This document shows, piece after piece, positions 10,309 through 22,537 of a stretch of 64,000 nucleotides of DNA. Under the pieces are notes generated by a model. The model saw only the letters and a list, made by a program, of their open reading frames with translations, ran no database searches and was not told the DNA's origin. The translations under genes and the position numbers were made by a program. Position 1 is the first letter of the stretch, and each line of letters starts with the position of its first letter. The DNA lies in NCBI GenBank assembly GCA_020736575.1, contig JAGPYM010000028.1, positions 186,001 through 250,000 of the forward strand, read 5' to 3'. This DNA comes from Thelonectria olida (lineage: Eukaryota > Ascomycota > Sordariomycetes > Hypocreales > Nectriaceae).

Positions 10309-11979
10309 CGTACAGCAATACAGCAAAGGAACTGCAACCGAAACGGCCCCAGATATATTGAGCGTTGCATGCGAGCAGCCTCATGTGCGTGATCTTTTTA
10401 GGATGTGGGGCAAACATCCATCCACAAGTGCAGATTGGCGCCGCGCAGGGAAAATGAATTTGATTTTAAATGTGCGGACGGCTCCGCTGAGTTGTAACTA
10501 GTTAATAGGTAATTATACAAGATGTATATGCACGAATATATTACTTAGATTATAAAAGTGTGGCAGGGGAATCCAGCGGCCCGAACCACCCTCCATAACC
10601 CAATATTGGAATAATCCTCAGGCTACATACTGGTAGTCAACAAGACCATGGTGTTCAATGCCATCACATAAACGTATCAACTCATCGCCCGATCTTGTTA
10701 TCGTTGCCTTGGACATGAGAGTCTAAGATGTCGATGATGGCGTTGCCGATGTTAAATCGAGCGGTTTTCTACCTAGTGCTCGCTAGGCATAGTTAAGGTT
10801 CCAAAGCCTGATCCTATCTGCATGGCGGTTGGCGTCCTGGAGATGCAGGCCTGCGCAAGTACAGTCAGCTCCATCGTTCCTATGGTTCTGTCGGTTGTGA
10901 CACGTCACACATTATAGACGCGGTAGTATTATAACCGCTAGGTGCCAGTCTCTGCTGCCGCGTGGCCTCGCTGTATGAGGGCCCGTAACCTATGGCTTGT
11001 CGAAAGGGATGCGGTCGGTTTCTGATGATATTGGCTGCAGTGACCTACGCCGCCCATTATTCGCGGCATAGAAGCAGACATCTCTACAGGCGTCAAGCGA
11101 TCTCTCTTATGGTCCACCCAGAGAATTAATAATGTCGCTAGGAAGGATCCCGAAGACAACATCTCTGGGGGGAGGGTGAATTTACTCTTGGTTCGTCTCG
11201 CAGTCAGTCGTGGTCGTCCGAGCAGCCAGCCCCGCGGGCAGATGAATCCTCTGGGAGGTTCGCGAATAGTTTCGAGGGTGCATCGAAGGAGATATAAGAG
11301 TTTCGATGTATGAAAACAACCTACATGCACACATTAGAGCGAGGACGCAATCAATAGAGACAAAAGGGGCTCGTGCCAGCTCATCTCAGTTTTAGAGACG
11401 TAGAAGGAACGAGACAGCTTACTAGATGGAGAAAACTATCTCGTCAGATATTGCCAGTGACAGTGCCGGCCAGGTTAAGGGTAACGGCATTCATGCTCCA
11501 AGGGAACGTTGATGAGGTAGAAAGAGAGCGAGTAGTCAGGAGCCAACTCGATCTAGGGCGTGGAGGCCCAGTGTATCAAGCGCAGGGCGAGTAAGAGGGG
11601 TAGCCCATACTAGTTCAGAAGCCGCTTGTCCGTGCCCTACGTAATCCTTCGTCGGAATTTCTTTCCTCGCCAGGCGATGCAGCTCGGCAATAAACGTATC
11701 CCGTAGACGAGGAGGGCAGCTGCGTTAGCTGCGTGATGGCCGACATGTTGGTCCTGCAGGCAGAGGAGCGTGGCCTCGGACAGTGTTCCAGCACAGCGGA
11801 CAGCCCCAGCCTAGAATAGCCCTTATACTGAGAGTTCTCTCAGCGCCCTGTCTCCTCTCCAGTCAAGTGCACCTTCTTACGAGCAGACCTCCATCCTCTC
11901 CGCTCGGTCTGACAAGAGTGTGCAGAACCCATCCTGCATCGCCTTTCAGATCATATGCCCCCTGATAACAGCCAAAAAT
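10309..11979. other. Intergenic, nothing recognised
   Basis: About 1.7 kb with only short shadow-like frames (minus 10938-11330, plus 11373-11594). No motif, intron pattern or repeat structure was recognised. Confidence 0.4.
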
Positions 11980-12357
11980 ATGATCACACATATTCGCCAT
12001 CAGACACCAACTCCGTCTCAGATGTGCTATTTTGAGCAAACCCGTTGGGCATGCGGCTACTGGAGATGGGGCCATTTCCGTCAGCAGTGCAACAAGGAGT
12101 ACAGAATGGGCGAGACATGCGGCCTCAAGCTTGTCTACGAGACAAGCGACAAGACGGACGTGTGTAAACTGTGCCACGACACGGAGAAGAAGCAGCGACG
12201 ATACGACAAGATGTACCGCGACATTCGGCGCTGGCAGCGCGAGGGCAACAGGAACGCCACCATCGAGCGGACTTCTGGCGAGATGCAAGAGATTGTGAAC
12301 CAAATTGACCGCATGAGAGAGGAGCATGGACACAGCTTACAGTCATTGGGTCAATGA
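11980..12357 (+). CDS. Small Cys-rich, basic protein (~111-125 aa)
   Basis: Plus-strand frame ending at 12357; starts at 11980 or, more likely, the ATG at 12022 (111 aa). It has aromatic and Cys-rich N-terminal spacing (CYF, WACGYWRWG, QQCNKEY, ETCGLKL) and then CKLC, followed by a strongly basic helix (EKKQRRYDKMYRDIRRWQRE) and a helical C-terminus. Five or six cysteines suggest a metal-binding or disulphide fold, but there is no signal peptide, so it is probably intracellular. I recall similar short proteins as a common expanded family in Fusarium, without known function. An upstream exon is possible. Confidence 0.65.
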   Translation: MITHIRHQTPTPSQMCYFEQTRWACGYWRWGHFRQQCNKEYRMGETCGLKLVYETSDKTDVCKLCHDTEKKQRRYDKMYRDIRRWQREGNRNATIERTSGEMQEIVNQIDRMREEHGHSLQSLGQ

Positions 12358-14194
12358 TCGGGCCGTTTTTTCTTGCCGCCTTTCCAACAGGTCGTTCGCC
12401 CAAGGGTCTGTGTCGTATGAAGTGTGTATGCCTCAAGCCTGAAGGAAGCGCCTACCGGCGGCTAGGAGATGAAGTGGGAGTCGATCTGGCGGGTTGGAGG
12501 TGATTTTGCCCGTTTGCAAATAGTCTTACGATCGGGATCGCATCGCCAAGTATATCCTCTTGCACATAATATACTCTTCATTATCCTAGCGACTGACGAA
12601 CCAATGCAGTTGCCATGGCGGAAAAGCCACTTGCCTCGTTGAACACAGTATCTTGCGGATGTTGAACATTTCCGATTGCCAAAGGTTGCGGGACTAGCCA
12701 CCTACCCTAGAGCCAACCTGCTTTACGGCAGAGATCGCGAGCCAGGATTCGCGGGTTCGTGCTCGCGCCCTCTGGAGTATTTGGCCAACGCGTAGAAGCC
12801 GGTGGAAGCGGTTCGACATACGAAGCGCGTCTCGCCATAGTAGTTACATTTTTTCGTTTGTCGGCGCGAGTGTGACGCATTGACGGGATGCTTCGCGCAC
12901 TGTCTACCTGAAATGACTCGACCCATCCGCCGCACTCTTCTCAATGGGTCGAAAGGCGGGCGAGGCCGCTTGAGGCGCACTCCCAGCTTAACAAGTGCCT
13001 GTCCCAGGTGCATGCCGCGTTTAGGGTCGGCAACCCCAGCCCGCGCCATCTCGGCGCTGCCTCGACTCTCGTTCACAGCGCCCAGGACTTTTCTGCATCG
13101 CCTGCGAAATCATGCTCTCGATGAGCAGCATCGAATTGGTGTTTATTGCGCGGAGGCTGGTTAGCGTAGCCGAGCGCGCTGGCTCTTCATTCCGCCGGCC
13201 TGCCTCGGCCCACGGAAATACGTTGCCACGGCCGAAGCGACAAACTGATTTGGGCACGAGCACGGGGAAGTCTGATGGGACCTTGGGTTGTGGTGTATTC
13301 ACGGCCATTTATTGGTATCCATGTGGCGGCATGAGCAGGAAAGTTCGAAGAGAATCTTCTCACATACTGACTGGTGATACTTCACGTTTCTCGACAAAGC
13401 CATGCAAACCAAGCGTCACTACAGATGCATACCATGTGTACTTGAGGTTGCGTTTCACCCTCGTACTATGGCTGAATCCGCAACAGGTCCTTCCGCATTG
13501 TTGATTTGATCTTTACTATTGGCCTTTCCCTGCGAGTTTTCCGAGCCAGCGCTATGCAGGATAGGCCTCTAAACACCCGGATCTCCGTTGCAACATCACC
13601 GATGCGACTCTCCGCGATCTTGATATCAGAATTGAATATATGCAGCTAAATACTTACACCATCACCCCCATTGTCATCGTCCCTCTCTCCCACTGTTGGG
13701 TCGGTTCCGGTCGGCGATACGGCTAGGACGTATCCAGCCATCTTTACTACGTAGTAAGTCGGCCATGCACATGGAGTTTCTCGGCAGCTTTGCTCCTTTC
13801 TTCCTGAGATGGTGCACCGCGTTTAACAAAAAGTTTGCGACGCCTGGTCATATTTGCTGTCCTTTGCTGCATCGTGGACGGTCACGCTATCCAATCATGA
13901 TCCAATTGCTTGGAGGCCCACCACTCAGCCCTAAGAATACATTGCACTGACGGCATCCTCTTGTACAGGCCCAGTGGGCGCTGCAATGGGCTTTCCCTTT
14001 TTTGTATTTCCTTGCATGCCCCTCCGAGCTGAGAGGACAGCACGGAACTGCGGAAGACACTATTGGATCTAAGTGGGCCAGCCATCCCCCAACTGACAAG
14101 AGACAAGAGACAGGAGCCAGCACCGGCCATCGAGCTGTGGACCCTGGGACCTCCGTCTCGTTTCACAGAACATCCTGGTCTGATGATCTTGACC
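12358..14194. other. Intergenic, GC-rich in part
   Basis: No convincing gene. 12720-13300 is GC-rich with overlapping frames on both strands. A short minus-strand stretch around 12720-12880 reads as protein but has no domain. The rest shows nothing. Confidence 0.35.
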
Positions 14195-14216
14195 GGGGGG
14201 GGGGGGGGGGGGGGGG
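14195..14216. repeat. Homopolymer run of 22 G
   Basis: An uninterrupted G run (22 bases) bounded by GACC and CTCG. Long G homopolymers are rare in fungal nuclear DNA and could form a quadruplex; they are also typical places of assembly or polymerase error, so the exact length is unreliable. Confidence 0.9.
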
Positions 14217-15427
14217 CTCGCCGTAGGGGTGTGCATTGCATATGCGCATGAGGCGCACCACCACCCCCGTTAGCGCGGTTTCCCCTCCAAACCTTGCGGC
14301 TGCCAAAAGCAACGACAGAACCAACTCCCCAACGCAAGTTGAGAATCCAGCCACACCCAGCCGTCCCTCCGACAAGAGACGCACATCGACAGTACGTGGA
14401 ACAACACCGCCCGTGCTAGTAGTCTAGATGGTAATCGCCGAGCGGGCTGAGCGGGCTGAGCGGGGAGGACGACCCGGCCAGCACTCGACGCGCGGAGATG
14501 AAGATGGCAGGAAAGCTAGTCTCCGGGGCCAATCGAAGAGTCCAGTCGGAAGATGTTAATCTCAGCGGATAACTGGGAAATCACCTTGGCCAACTCATGT
14601 TTCGTCAGTTCAGCATGGCGTGTTGGGGGCTGACTGGGCATGACCAGCCAAGACAATGCAGGCTCGCCCCGTCCAGTTTGGTCGATTTGGTGCCCAGGTC
14701 ACATCAACTAGCCACTCCAAATTACTCTGCTATCTTTGCGTCTTGATGCGGTGCTCTGATCATGCCTATTTACCAGTTACTCTACATGCTTACACTTTTG
14801 CGCTATTAGAGCCTCTATAAGTCGTATCAACTTGACATCGGCTGCTTTGTTGGGTGGGAAGTTTGCTTCGTCCCATGGAATTGTGGTGATGCCACATCTG
14901 TGCTAACCACATCCAATCTCCTTTGTGCCAGACTCGCCTCGTTCAGCTGGCCTTTCGTAGCTCAATTCGACGGCCGCATGCAGGTCAATCACACGACAGG
15001 GAGAGGAGCGATACCAAGAGAGATTCTACGTCTTGACCAAGGTTGAAGGTACTTTGCCATAATGCCCCTACCCTGACTGCCACTCTTCAGTCCCCCTGAA
15101 TACCGGAATAGCTGGCAGCCGCCTCTCCACTGCATACCCACCGGGGAGGCCTCAAGACGCATATTTATCACACCGTAGGTAAAGATACGCTAGAGATGGC
15201 CGAGAAATGGGCCTGGGAACGAGATGAATGAGGCAAGGATTCTTAGATGGTAGCTCTACCCCTGTTCCCGCGGAGGAGAGGGTATGTATGCGGGTATGCG
15301 TGCACTCTTTCGATTGGTACTTGCCATGGAACAGAGATTCCTGGTTGAGCATCAGGGATTAGAGTGACTGCCTCCTCACCCACTCAAATTGTTCCACAAT
15401 AGCAACATATTATTCTTAGTAGCCGCC
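14217..15427. other. Intergenic, nothing recognised
   Basis: Includes a short direct repeat of GAGCGGGCT near 14440. No gene was found on either strand. Confidence 0.4.
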
Positions 15428-15436
15428 TATATAAAG
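15428..15436 (+). promoter_or_regulatory. TATA-like box for the 101-aa gene
   Basis: TATATAAAG lies about 115 bp upstream of the ATG at 15550 and is followed by a pyrimidine-rich leader; a plausible core promoter. Confidence 0.4.
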
Positions 15437-15549
15437 GAGCAAGTTTCCATGGAATTGCATTTACCACGATCCATTCCATACTCACTTCTTTTAATAACGC
15501 TCTATCTATACGCCTTCATCCGCTTTTTGAATACTGTGTAGCCGGCAGG

Positions 15550-15903
15550 ATGGGGTCTGTGGACGCAATGACGGTTATGGCTAAAGAGGATGCTATGGCT
15601 CTTGGTACGTATGCGACACATTAATCACTTAACCTTGTACTAACAACCCTAGTCTGCATCAATCAACTAGACGAAAAGGACGTGAAGGTTGTCGATTTAG
15701 AGAATGTTCAACGGGATGTTCCAGAGGCTCGTCCATTTCTTCAGGGATTACGCGATAACGAAAAATCGAATGGCGAAATTACGTTTGTTCGAAAGAAGGA
15801 CGAAGAGCTGCAGGACATTGTGTTGGATCGTCTGGGGGAGAAAATTATGGTTGGTGTAACGGGGATGGCTCTAGGCGCGTTATATGGGTATCTTTTCCCT
15901 TAA
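15550..15903 (+). CDS. Hypothetical 101-aa protein with hydrophobic C-terminus
   Basis: Two exons, 15550-15604 and 15653-15903, split by a 48-nt GT...AG intron with in-frame phase. The N-terminal 75 residues are acidic and hydrophilic (VKVVDLENVQRDVPEARPFL...). The last ~18 (KIMVGVTGMALGALYGYLFP) form one hydrophobic, Gly-rich segment, so the protein may be tail-anchored. Family not recognised. A TATA-like box and CT-rich leader precede the start. Confidence 0.6.
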
Positions 15904-17118
15904 AGATGCCACGGTCAACCCTGGCGGGGGCACGCTTAGGTAATTCACTGAACTCGCCTGTATGTAACGAGCTGGTCTATTTCCCATGGGATAAACCAGG
16001 TCGTAGAGTTTGCGATGGGGGAAAGATTAAGGAGCTATTTCTGAACAATAAGACAGGTGTTAGCTCTAGCAAGGGAAAGAAATCAGCTGCTATGCGGTTT
16101 CTTCTGCTCCAATGAACCGTTTGAGTAGCTATGCTTGCCACGTCCAACATGTCACTTCATCCTGCTGAGGCCCTGACTATTCTCTACCTCCACGAACTAC
16201 AGCCAGCCCCTGCAACTCGATACGGATTGACATTGGGCCCGAAGCCCGAGCTCCCGCACTTAACAGAATTAACTAGCTTGTAGAACTTCTCTAAAGGCTG
16301 GGAACACGCTTGTTTCCTTTACGGATAGAGTACGTACTATTAGGCCCAATGACTATATTCCGATCCTGTGCCTCTTGCAAAGCTCTACATAAGTAGAGCT
16401 TAGATCACAGACCGATGAAACGCTCCTGTCTTCGGAGGATGAGCATGTCCATGTGTGTGTTGCACGCTTTCCCATCCCTCTCCATCTAACAAGCTGCATC
16501 AACTCATTACTGGGTACCTCATATAGACCAATAATAAACCAAGAATTTCATTCGCCGATATCGAAACTGGTGGAAGATGCGAATGCATGGGATGAGAGGC
16601 GAATTCGCCGCATGCCGCCTCTTCGACCTCCTCCGCCTGGAGTAAAAGCGATAAGTCTGGCTACCGCCCCTATAGTTGCATCAAAGAAGGCCTCATTATG
16701 CATGTTCATCACACCGCAAGAAACAAAATGAGTCATTGTTAGCCGGAAAACGAGCCAGAGCCCGAAATAAGGGGGGGCATCAAGTCCTTCATTCGAGACT
16801 GACAAAGGGTTACATCCACCCACGCACGAGCCTACCGTTTGTTGGCCACAGCTTACACGATGCGGGCTTATGGGGTTCCTTGCCCCTGACAGACAGTTAG
16901 GGAGAGTGAGGTACAGTGCCACAGGGCGAATTCCATACGGCTGGTTTGCGGAGCCAGCTGACGGGGAGTTCACCCAGGGCGACGTTGTCCACCCCCAACA
17001 GGGCCACCCGGTTCAGACCCGGACCACAATCAAAATAGCGCGTGGCACAGCGCTTAGGCTTGCGTCTGCATACCCAGCCGAACGCCACACAATATCGATA
17101 AACAACACCCAAGCTAGC
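15904..17118. other. Intergenic, nothing recognised
   Basis: Only short frames; a minus-strand frame at 16548-16973 is open but without motif. The right end grades into the repeat described next. Confidence 0.35.
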
Positions 17119-17190
17119 ATGGAAGGCTTGTCGATGCAAAACGATGGCTGGCTAAGCCCGGTGTACTCGCTTGTTGCCTTGATGAGATAA
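17119..17190. repeat. Dispersed repeat, copy 1 (other copy at 39893-39965)
   Basis: The stretch starting GCATGGAAGGCTTGTCGATG and running through AAAACGATGGCTGGCTAAGC to a GATAACAAG end is about 70-75% identical by eye to 39893-39965, in the same orientation. Weaker similarity may extend to the left. Nature unknown. Confidence 0.5.
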
Positions 17191-17209
17191 CAAGCCGTGC
17201 ATGCTCTAC

Positions 17210-17830
17210 TGACCGTACTGTCCAAGCGGTGTCGTCTAGTCCTCTACTGCGCGCTGGTACTTGGAGAGACATTCGGGGCCATGCCGGCGAGAGTAATGTA
17301 ACCTCATCAGTAGCCATCAGGCTGGGGGCAATCTGAACAAAACAACACACGCCCATACAGTATGCATTAGCTTTTCTCAATATGGCCCGCAGAGTAGTGT
17401 GAGCTGGGACAAAACCGGCACGGCCGAGACGGTTCCGAGAGCCACGCCGGCGATGCGTATCGGCCGGTATGATAGAAACGAACCGGAGTGCCATTTTGTT
17501 TTCAGTGTGGTGCGTGCCTGCTCTAGAATTGAAGGAGGGTTTCACCGCAGCCTGGCTGCCAATACCTTCCCTCATGTTAGGTACGTGGCATTGATCATAG
17601 ACCATATTGTATACCACAGCTGCGCCGCAAATCTGACCAGAAGCAATCATTATTTCGGTGAAACAACCCATAAGAGACCGGCGATAAATAAAGCTTTCAA
17701 CCAACCCACGAATTACAGCCAGTCAGGGACCTTGAATGCGGGGATTGAAGGCCTCGCCAGCGAAGAAACCCTGTACTACGTGATGGGCTAATTGATCATC
17801 TAGCCCCAAACCCCAATGACACAGGTCATG
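17210..17830. repeat. Relic block upstream of orphan gene, copy 1
   Basis: Clearly homologous to 26270-26880 (shared runs such as GCGCGCTGGTACTTGG, CTGAACAAAACAAC and CAACCCATAAGA), with many small differences. Read on the minus strand both copies give the same broken protein-like segments with stops, some hydrophobic (LKALFIAGLLWVVSP, LLLVRFAAQLWYTIW). It looks like an old membrane-protein gene that decayed and was copied together with the gene downstream. Confidence 0.6.
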
Positions 17831-18315
17831 TTTGCCTTATTCTGGCTGAAGGCGATGATGCATCTTCAAGAGCTGCGGTCGCTTAGAGATGCCATACGGC
17901 TCCTCGGTGACTGGCTAATGCGACCAATGCAGCAGGGCGTAGGAAGGTGACGCAGTGAAAACACAAACGAATCATCCCGCCCTAGACCGAGGAGGAAACT
18001 TGATCCTACTCTACATTAGGATGCCAACTAATGCGACCAGGCAGCCGGCCTCAGCAAAGTGAGGCTGTTTACCACTCAAGGCTACTCATTAATCTTAACT
18101 CCCCAGCAAAGTCAGCAAGGCAGCAACAGTTGGGCATGGACTCGTGAGGCAACTTCGTCGCCTTTTGGGCTTCACCGATATTTGAGCCTCTTTTCAATCC
18201 CCTTGATCTCTTTTGATGATAATAAATGATCCGCCCAGGACAGAATCTTTCCGTCAACCCTCAGCGATCAATTTGCATCTTATCTACCGCTAAGCTTTTT
18301 CTCCAATCAGGAGAT

Positions 18316-19091
18316 ATGGAAACACACTGCGATATATCGGGGATCATCTCAGACGCTGTACGAACGGTGAAGGAAAGCAATGGTGCTATTCGAAGCCGGG
18401 ATGGGTCAATAAGGTGGACAGTGTCGACCTATTGTCTCTCTGGCTGCTTCAAGATTCCTGTTCAGCGAGTCAAAGTTCCAGCCGAAACGAACTCGCACGT
18501 CACTTGGAGGGGATCCAACCGCGGCTACGATAATGCATGCCGCGTGCCCATTACCCCGGACGATCTACTTCCACTCGACAACATAAGGGAGTGTATTCAA
18601 AAATTGCCTCCCGCTGTCGTCGAAGAGCTCACCAACGAAGATTTTCCCGGCTCTAAGCTAGGGCCAATACGCAATTCCGACGACCCAATAGAAACAAGTG
18701 GGAACCAGGACAACATTGTCGCGCCCAAACTCATCAACCAAAACACTCCACGCCCTCTCCAAGGTTATTGGGGATTGCGCGATAAGCTTCTGGCACAATT
18801 TGTCAATCCCAAAAAGGCACCGGCGTATGTGGTATGGCTAGCACTGCTGCTTATTCTCTTCGGACTGTGTTTGAGATACTTCAGAAAAGGAAAGAAAATG
18901 GTACGTTCGATGGTTTCTTGTCGCTATTTGGCCATATACTAACAAGATATGTAGTTAGGCTTTCTACTGAGATTCTTCAATCTTTTAATGCTAAGGAAAA
19001 GGACTCACTAGTGGGTATGCATAGCTTCAGACTCTTGAGCTTGAGCACGAGCGAGAGCAACAAATCGAAACCTGTCAGGGGTCGTCTGTAG
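18316..19091 (+). pseudogene. Decayed copy of the 331-aa orphan family
   Basis: From the ATG at 18316 the frame matches the intact gene at 27211-28264 in blocks: VTWRGSNRGYDN with VTWIENNVDNRY, EDFPGSKLGPIRN with EDFCGPKLETIRN, ETSGNQDN with KTSQNQDN, and LAQFVNPKKAPAYVVWLA with LKQFVNPKKAKGPELWLA. About 40 residues between the second and third blocks are missing in frame. A further ~50 residues are missing after WLALLLILF, and there the frame changes: the expected continuation TVFEILQKRKENG lies in another frame (18834-19091), ending in LVGMHSFRLL, which matches LVGMHIFKLL. It would not give a normal product. Confidence 0.75.
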
Positions 19092-19819
19092 CATTATTAA
19101 GGAAACCATGGACAGGCGATCTACTAGAGGATCAAGTGAGATCCTTGCATAAGGGATAAAGATAGAATAACAAATTTTATATCGGAGACACTCACACGGA
19201 GACTCCCTTGACTTTGAGGCTACGTACGAGGCAGGTTTGGCACAGTGGTATTCGATTGCGAGCTATCCTCGCCTAATCCCTCCAATGTCTCTCTGTATCC
19301 GTACCCTTTTTGAGATTACATATCTTGGCAGTTGGCTCGTGCTACAGTGTGACAGCCGGGGCAAGGATAGACAGATCCCCTTACTCCACTCCATTCGCAC
19401 CCCCGGGACCCCTGTAAAAGACGCTCTGAAGGCTCGGTGTGATCAGAACGGTGTGGCTTTAAGGACGACGGCCAACGTGCCGTGCCAAGGCATTCAGCCA
19501 ATTCCGGGCAGGCGACATCTGTGGCTTCCGCTTTTGCCGAGTGACCGGCGTGAGAACTTGTGTGAGAAAGAGCACTTCATGCACGGAGAGACTCCAGGGG
19601 TTCGAGGATATTTGCATTTTGAGGCCCTCTATTTCCTCCCAGTGTGATATGTTAATCAGTCCGGAAAAGAACACAGGTGCAGAAATTGCGTCAGCTGGTG
19701 CCGCGACGCGACGCGACACGACACCTACCTGTCTTAAATCCACTCAGCACTCAGGCGTAATCAATCGATGAGCATGCTCCGAGAACTGATCCGCTCTTCG
19801 CCTCTCACTCTTCACGCCA
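19092..19819. other. Intergenic, nothing recognised
   Basis: A plus-strand open frame (19237-19647) has no motif. The right end may hold eroded 5' coding sequence of the forkhead relic. Confidence 0.3.
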
Positions 19820-20877
19820 TTGTACACTTCGCGCCCTCTAAAAACTCTCCTTCAAGCCCCGACCCCGACATCAACAAGCAGTCTCCCCGTCCGTGGTTCC
19901 CAGACTTTGGTTCCTCACACTGGCACCGTGGCTCGGTCCATGGACAGGATGCTCCGAGATAACTCCCCCGTCTGTCTCCAAGATCTAAAGGCCATGGGCT
20001 TCTCAGGAGTGCCACCTACAAACAGACAGCCTAGCTTGACGAGCTCAGCATCGAGGGACCATAACGATCACAGACCAACCAACAAGGGTGAAGAACCGTA
20101 CGCCCAATTGATTTACCGAGCATTCATGAGCCGGCAAGACCACTCCATGACTTTACAGGAGGTCTATCAGTGGTTCCGCGAGAATACTCACAAGGCCAAG
20201 AGCGAAAGCAAGGGTTGGCAGAACAGCATCCGCCACAACCTGAGCATGAATGCGGTAAGCAATGCTACCCAGCCCGGGATTTGTGTTCCTCGGATCTTTG
20301 TGTTGGATCTTGGTTGCCCCTATAGGGACCTTAGATTCTCCTGCACGGATGCAGGCCACGTGCTGGGGCTATCGAGGGGATAAGTCGAGATGTTGGACAG
20401 ACTTAAGGCTGACTGTGGCATCTTCTTTTCTCTAGGCCTTTACCAAGCGAGAACGAAAGCCACTTCAGTCAGGGTTCGCATTCACATCCGCCGTCTGCTA
20501 CACTGGCCCGCGGAGGCTTGCCCATCGGACCTCATCCTATTCGACCAATCATGCTGCCTGGCATGTTTCCCCCTCACTACGGCAGTGAGCAGCTGCTTCT
20601 TCCCCGACTGGAGCCACCTCCCCAGATGGGCATCAAGCAGGAGCCTGCATACTCGCCTTTGACCCCAGGGACGACAGTACCGGAGTCGTCGTTAAGACTG
20701 ATGCTGCCGGGGCCGAGCCTTGCATCTCATCACGATACTGCTAGTGCTATTTTCCCACAGGACGCCACATATTCTCTCGTCACTGGGGCAGGGCTCCCTA
20801 TATTACAACTATTTCCTCTACAGTGCAACCATCCAAACCAGTACCACGACCTGCCCCCGCAGCGAACATCGTCTTAG
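19820..20877 (+). pseudogene. Forkhead transcription factor, 5'-truncated and frame-broken
   Basis: The winged-helix domain is clear: EEPYAQLIYRAFMSRQDHSM, LQEVYQWFRENT and the recognition-helix signature WQNSIRHNLSMNA (exon ending 20254). A 181-nt GT...AG intron (20255-20435) leads to AFTKRERKPLQ. The Pro/Gly-rich tail (GGLPIGPHPIRP, MFPPHYGSEQLLLP, QMGIKQEPAYSPLTPG...) then continues to 20877, but one frame away. The shift lies near 20470-20480, where several dozen residues expected between domain and tail also seem to be missing. The open frame before the domain has no ATG until about 19938, and the long N-terminus usual for fungal forkhead factors is absent. The DNA-binding domain itself looks intact, so a truncated protein remains conceivable. 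Confidence 0.75.
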
Positions 20878-20989
20878 GTGCTCCTGATGACCGGAGGTAA
20901 CGGACACCATTTTGGGACACTTCACAATGAGTCCTACGGATGGAGCCATGCCGGCGCCCCTCTACGCCCCTTTCCGGTCTTGTTTGAGT

Positions 20990-21440
20990 GACGGCACCCC
21001 CATATCATGGTTTTCGCAAGTTGATGCCACATATATAGGTGCGTATGGGATTCTCTTCTCGGGAAAGGCAAAGGGCCGGCTGCGTGATTCGATGGACGAA
21101 TTTCTCGAGCTACTAGATGGGCACATATTAAGAACTACGAAGGGGTGGGTTCGTTTCGTCACTCTAGTGGACTTCTAACATGATAAATCTAACGTGAATT
21201 AGGTACTTTATTGGCATATCATTAGCCTATTCCTTACTTAGCTGCAGAGATGAGTCTTCGCCCCGGGTGAACGCCATTTGGCAGAATACAGACCAACCAA
21301 TGTCGTCATGGGAGGTAGCGATACCCTTAAAGCAACCAATTCCGAAGCTACCACTCCTGAAGCCACAGCTTCAGTCTGCTTTTTACTGCGATACCCCCGG
21401 AACAGTAGGAATTCGACTTCTCACAGTGGTATCGGAGCGA
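20990..21440 (+). pseudogene. Fragment of an Est1-type gene (second copy)
   Basis: Matches part of the intact gene at 22538-25175: ILFSGKAKGRLRDSMDEFLELLDGHI here against ILFSGKAKERLQESMEEFLELLDGHI there. A stretch resembling an intron (21141-21200) follows, then RYFIG-like sequence. Both ends are missing and stops appear downstream. Confidence 0.65.
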
Positions 21441-22537
21441 TCAGAAGCGCTTGGTCTTTAGGGTTAATGTCAGCTCGAAGGTTCTTGAAGGTTTTTTTTT
21501 GCCGTTATAGATGATCCAATACCCACAGAAAAGTGACCTTTCAATATCGGAACTTTTTGCGGGCGACGAACGCATCGTGTCAGAATTGTCCTTTAGGATG
21601 TTGTGATCGAGGCGCCGTTGGAGAAGTAAAGTTGATCTGGTAAATGCGACGAGAATCTCCGTACGGCTACCCGCCGCCTTTGCGCAGAAAGCAGTTCAGA
21701 ATCTAGATGTAATCAACTTCTCCGAGGAGGTCGCTCGACGACTCTGGCTTTTGAGCTATACGGTATTTCGCCGAAGCCTGCGAATGCGAGGTCGCTTCTC
21801 GTTAAGCGCAAGACCTTCGGAGCGGCGGCGAGAATGAACTCAACCGAAGACGCATGGGAATAGGACCTTTCTCGGAAGAACGCTACAAGAAACATTTCAA
21901 TCAGTATCTACGTTTGAACTTTTTTTATCTCTTGTTGCCATTATTGGATGATTCGACGCAGGCAATCAATTTCCAACTTAGGTATCAAAGACGAAAAGTG
22001 CGGAAATACGGAGGTTTGGCCGATGACGAGCCTTCCCGTGTCATCAAATGCCTCTCCCACTTCGCTCATACTCTTGCTTCAACGGTAGAGAGACCAAAGG
22101 CTTAGTGGATATCTCCGTTTGCTTGACATTGTTCCATTTGTGCTCTGCGTAGGCGTGCCTTGCCGATTGTACGATTTAAAAGGATTCCATCTGCATTGCG
22201 CAGTGAACGGTTTATCGCGCGCAGCCACAACGCCTTGCGGCAGAGTAAATTGCGGCGTAGCGAATGGCGGCAAGTCGGGGAGGTTGTTCTCCTTCCAGGC
22301 GAACCAGCAAACCAAGCGCCCCGATATTACTGTACCCATCGCATTAGCGAGTTGCCTTGCCGGAGAGCAGGCGAACTATAGAATCGCAGGCGAACCACTT
22401 TACGTTAGTATATCAACCCTCCTCCCCTACGCATGTACAATTTCCTAAGTTTCATTTCTCTCCCGCCGAGACCGTGAAGATTTTCACTCGTTCCTACCGA
22501 AATCTCTTGAATTACCTTCACCCTTCTGTTATTAACT
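21441..22537. other. Intergenic with degraded sequence
   Basis: Frames on both strands are short. A plus-strand stretch around 21545-21840 reads protein-like (for example AFAQKAVQNLDVINFSEEVA) but is stop-interrupted. No family was recognised; it could be an old transposon or gene relic. Confidence 0.3.
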
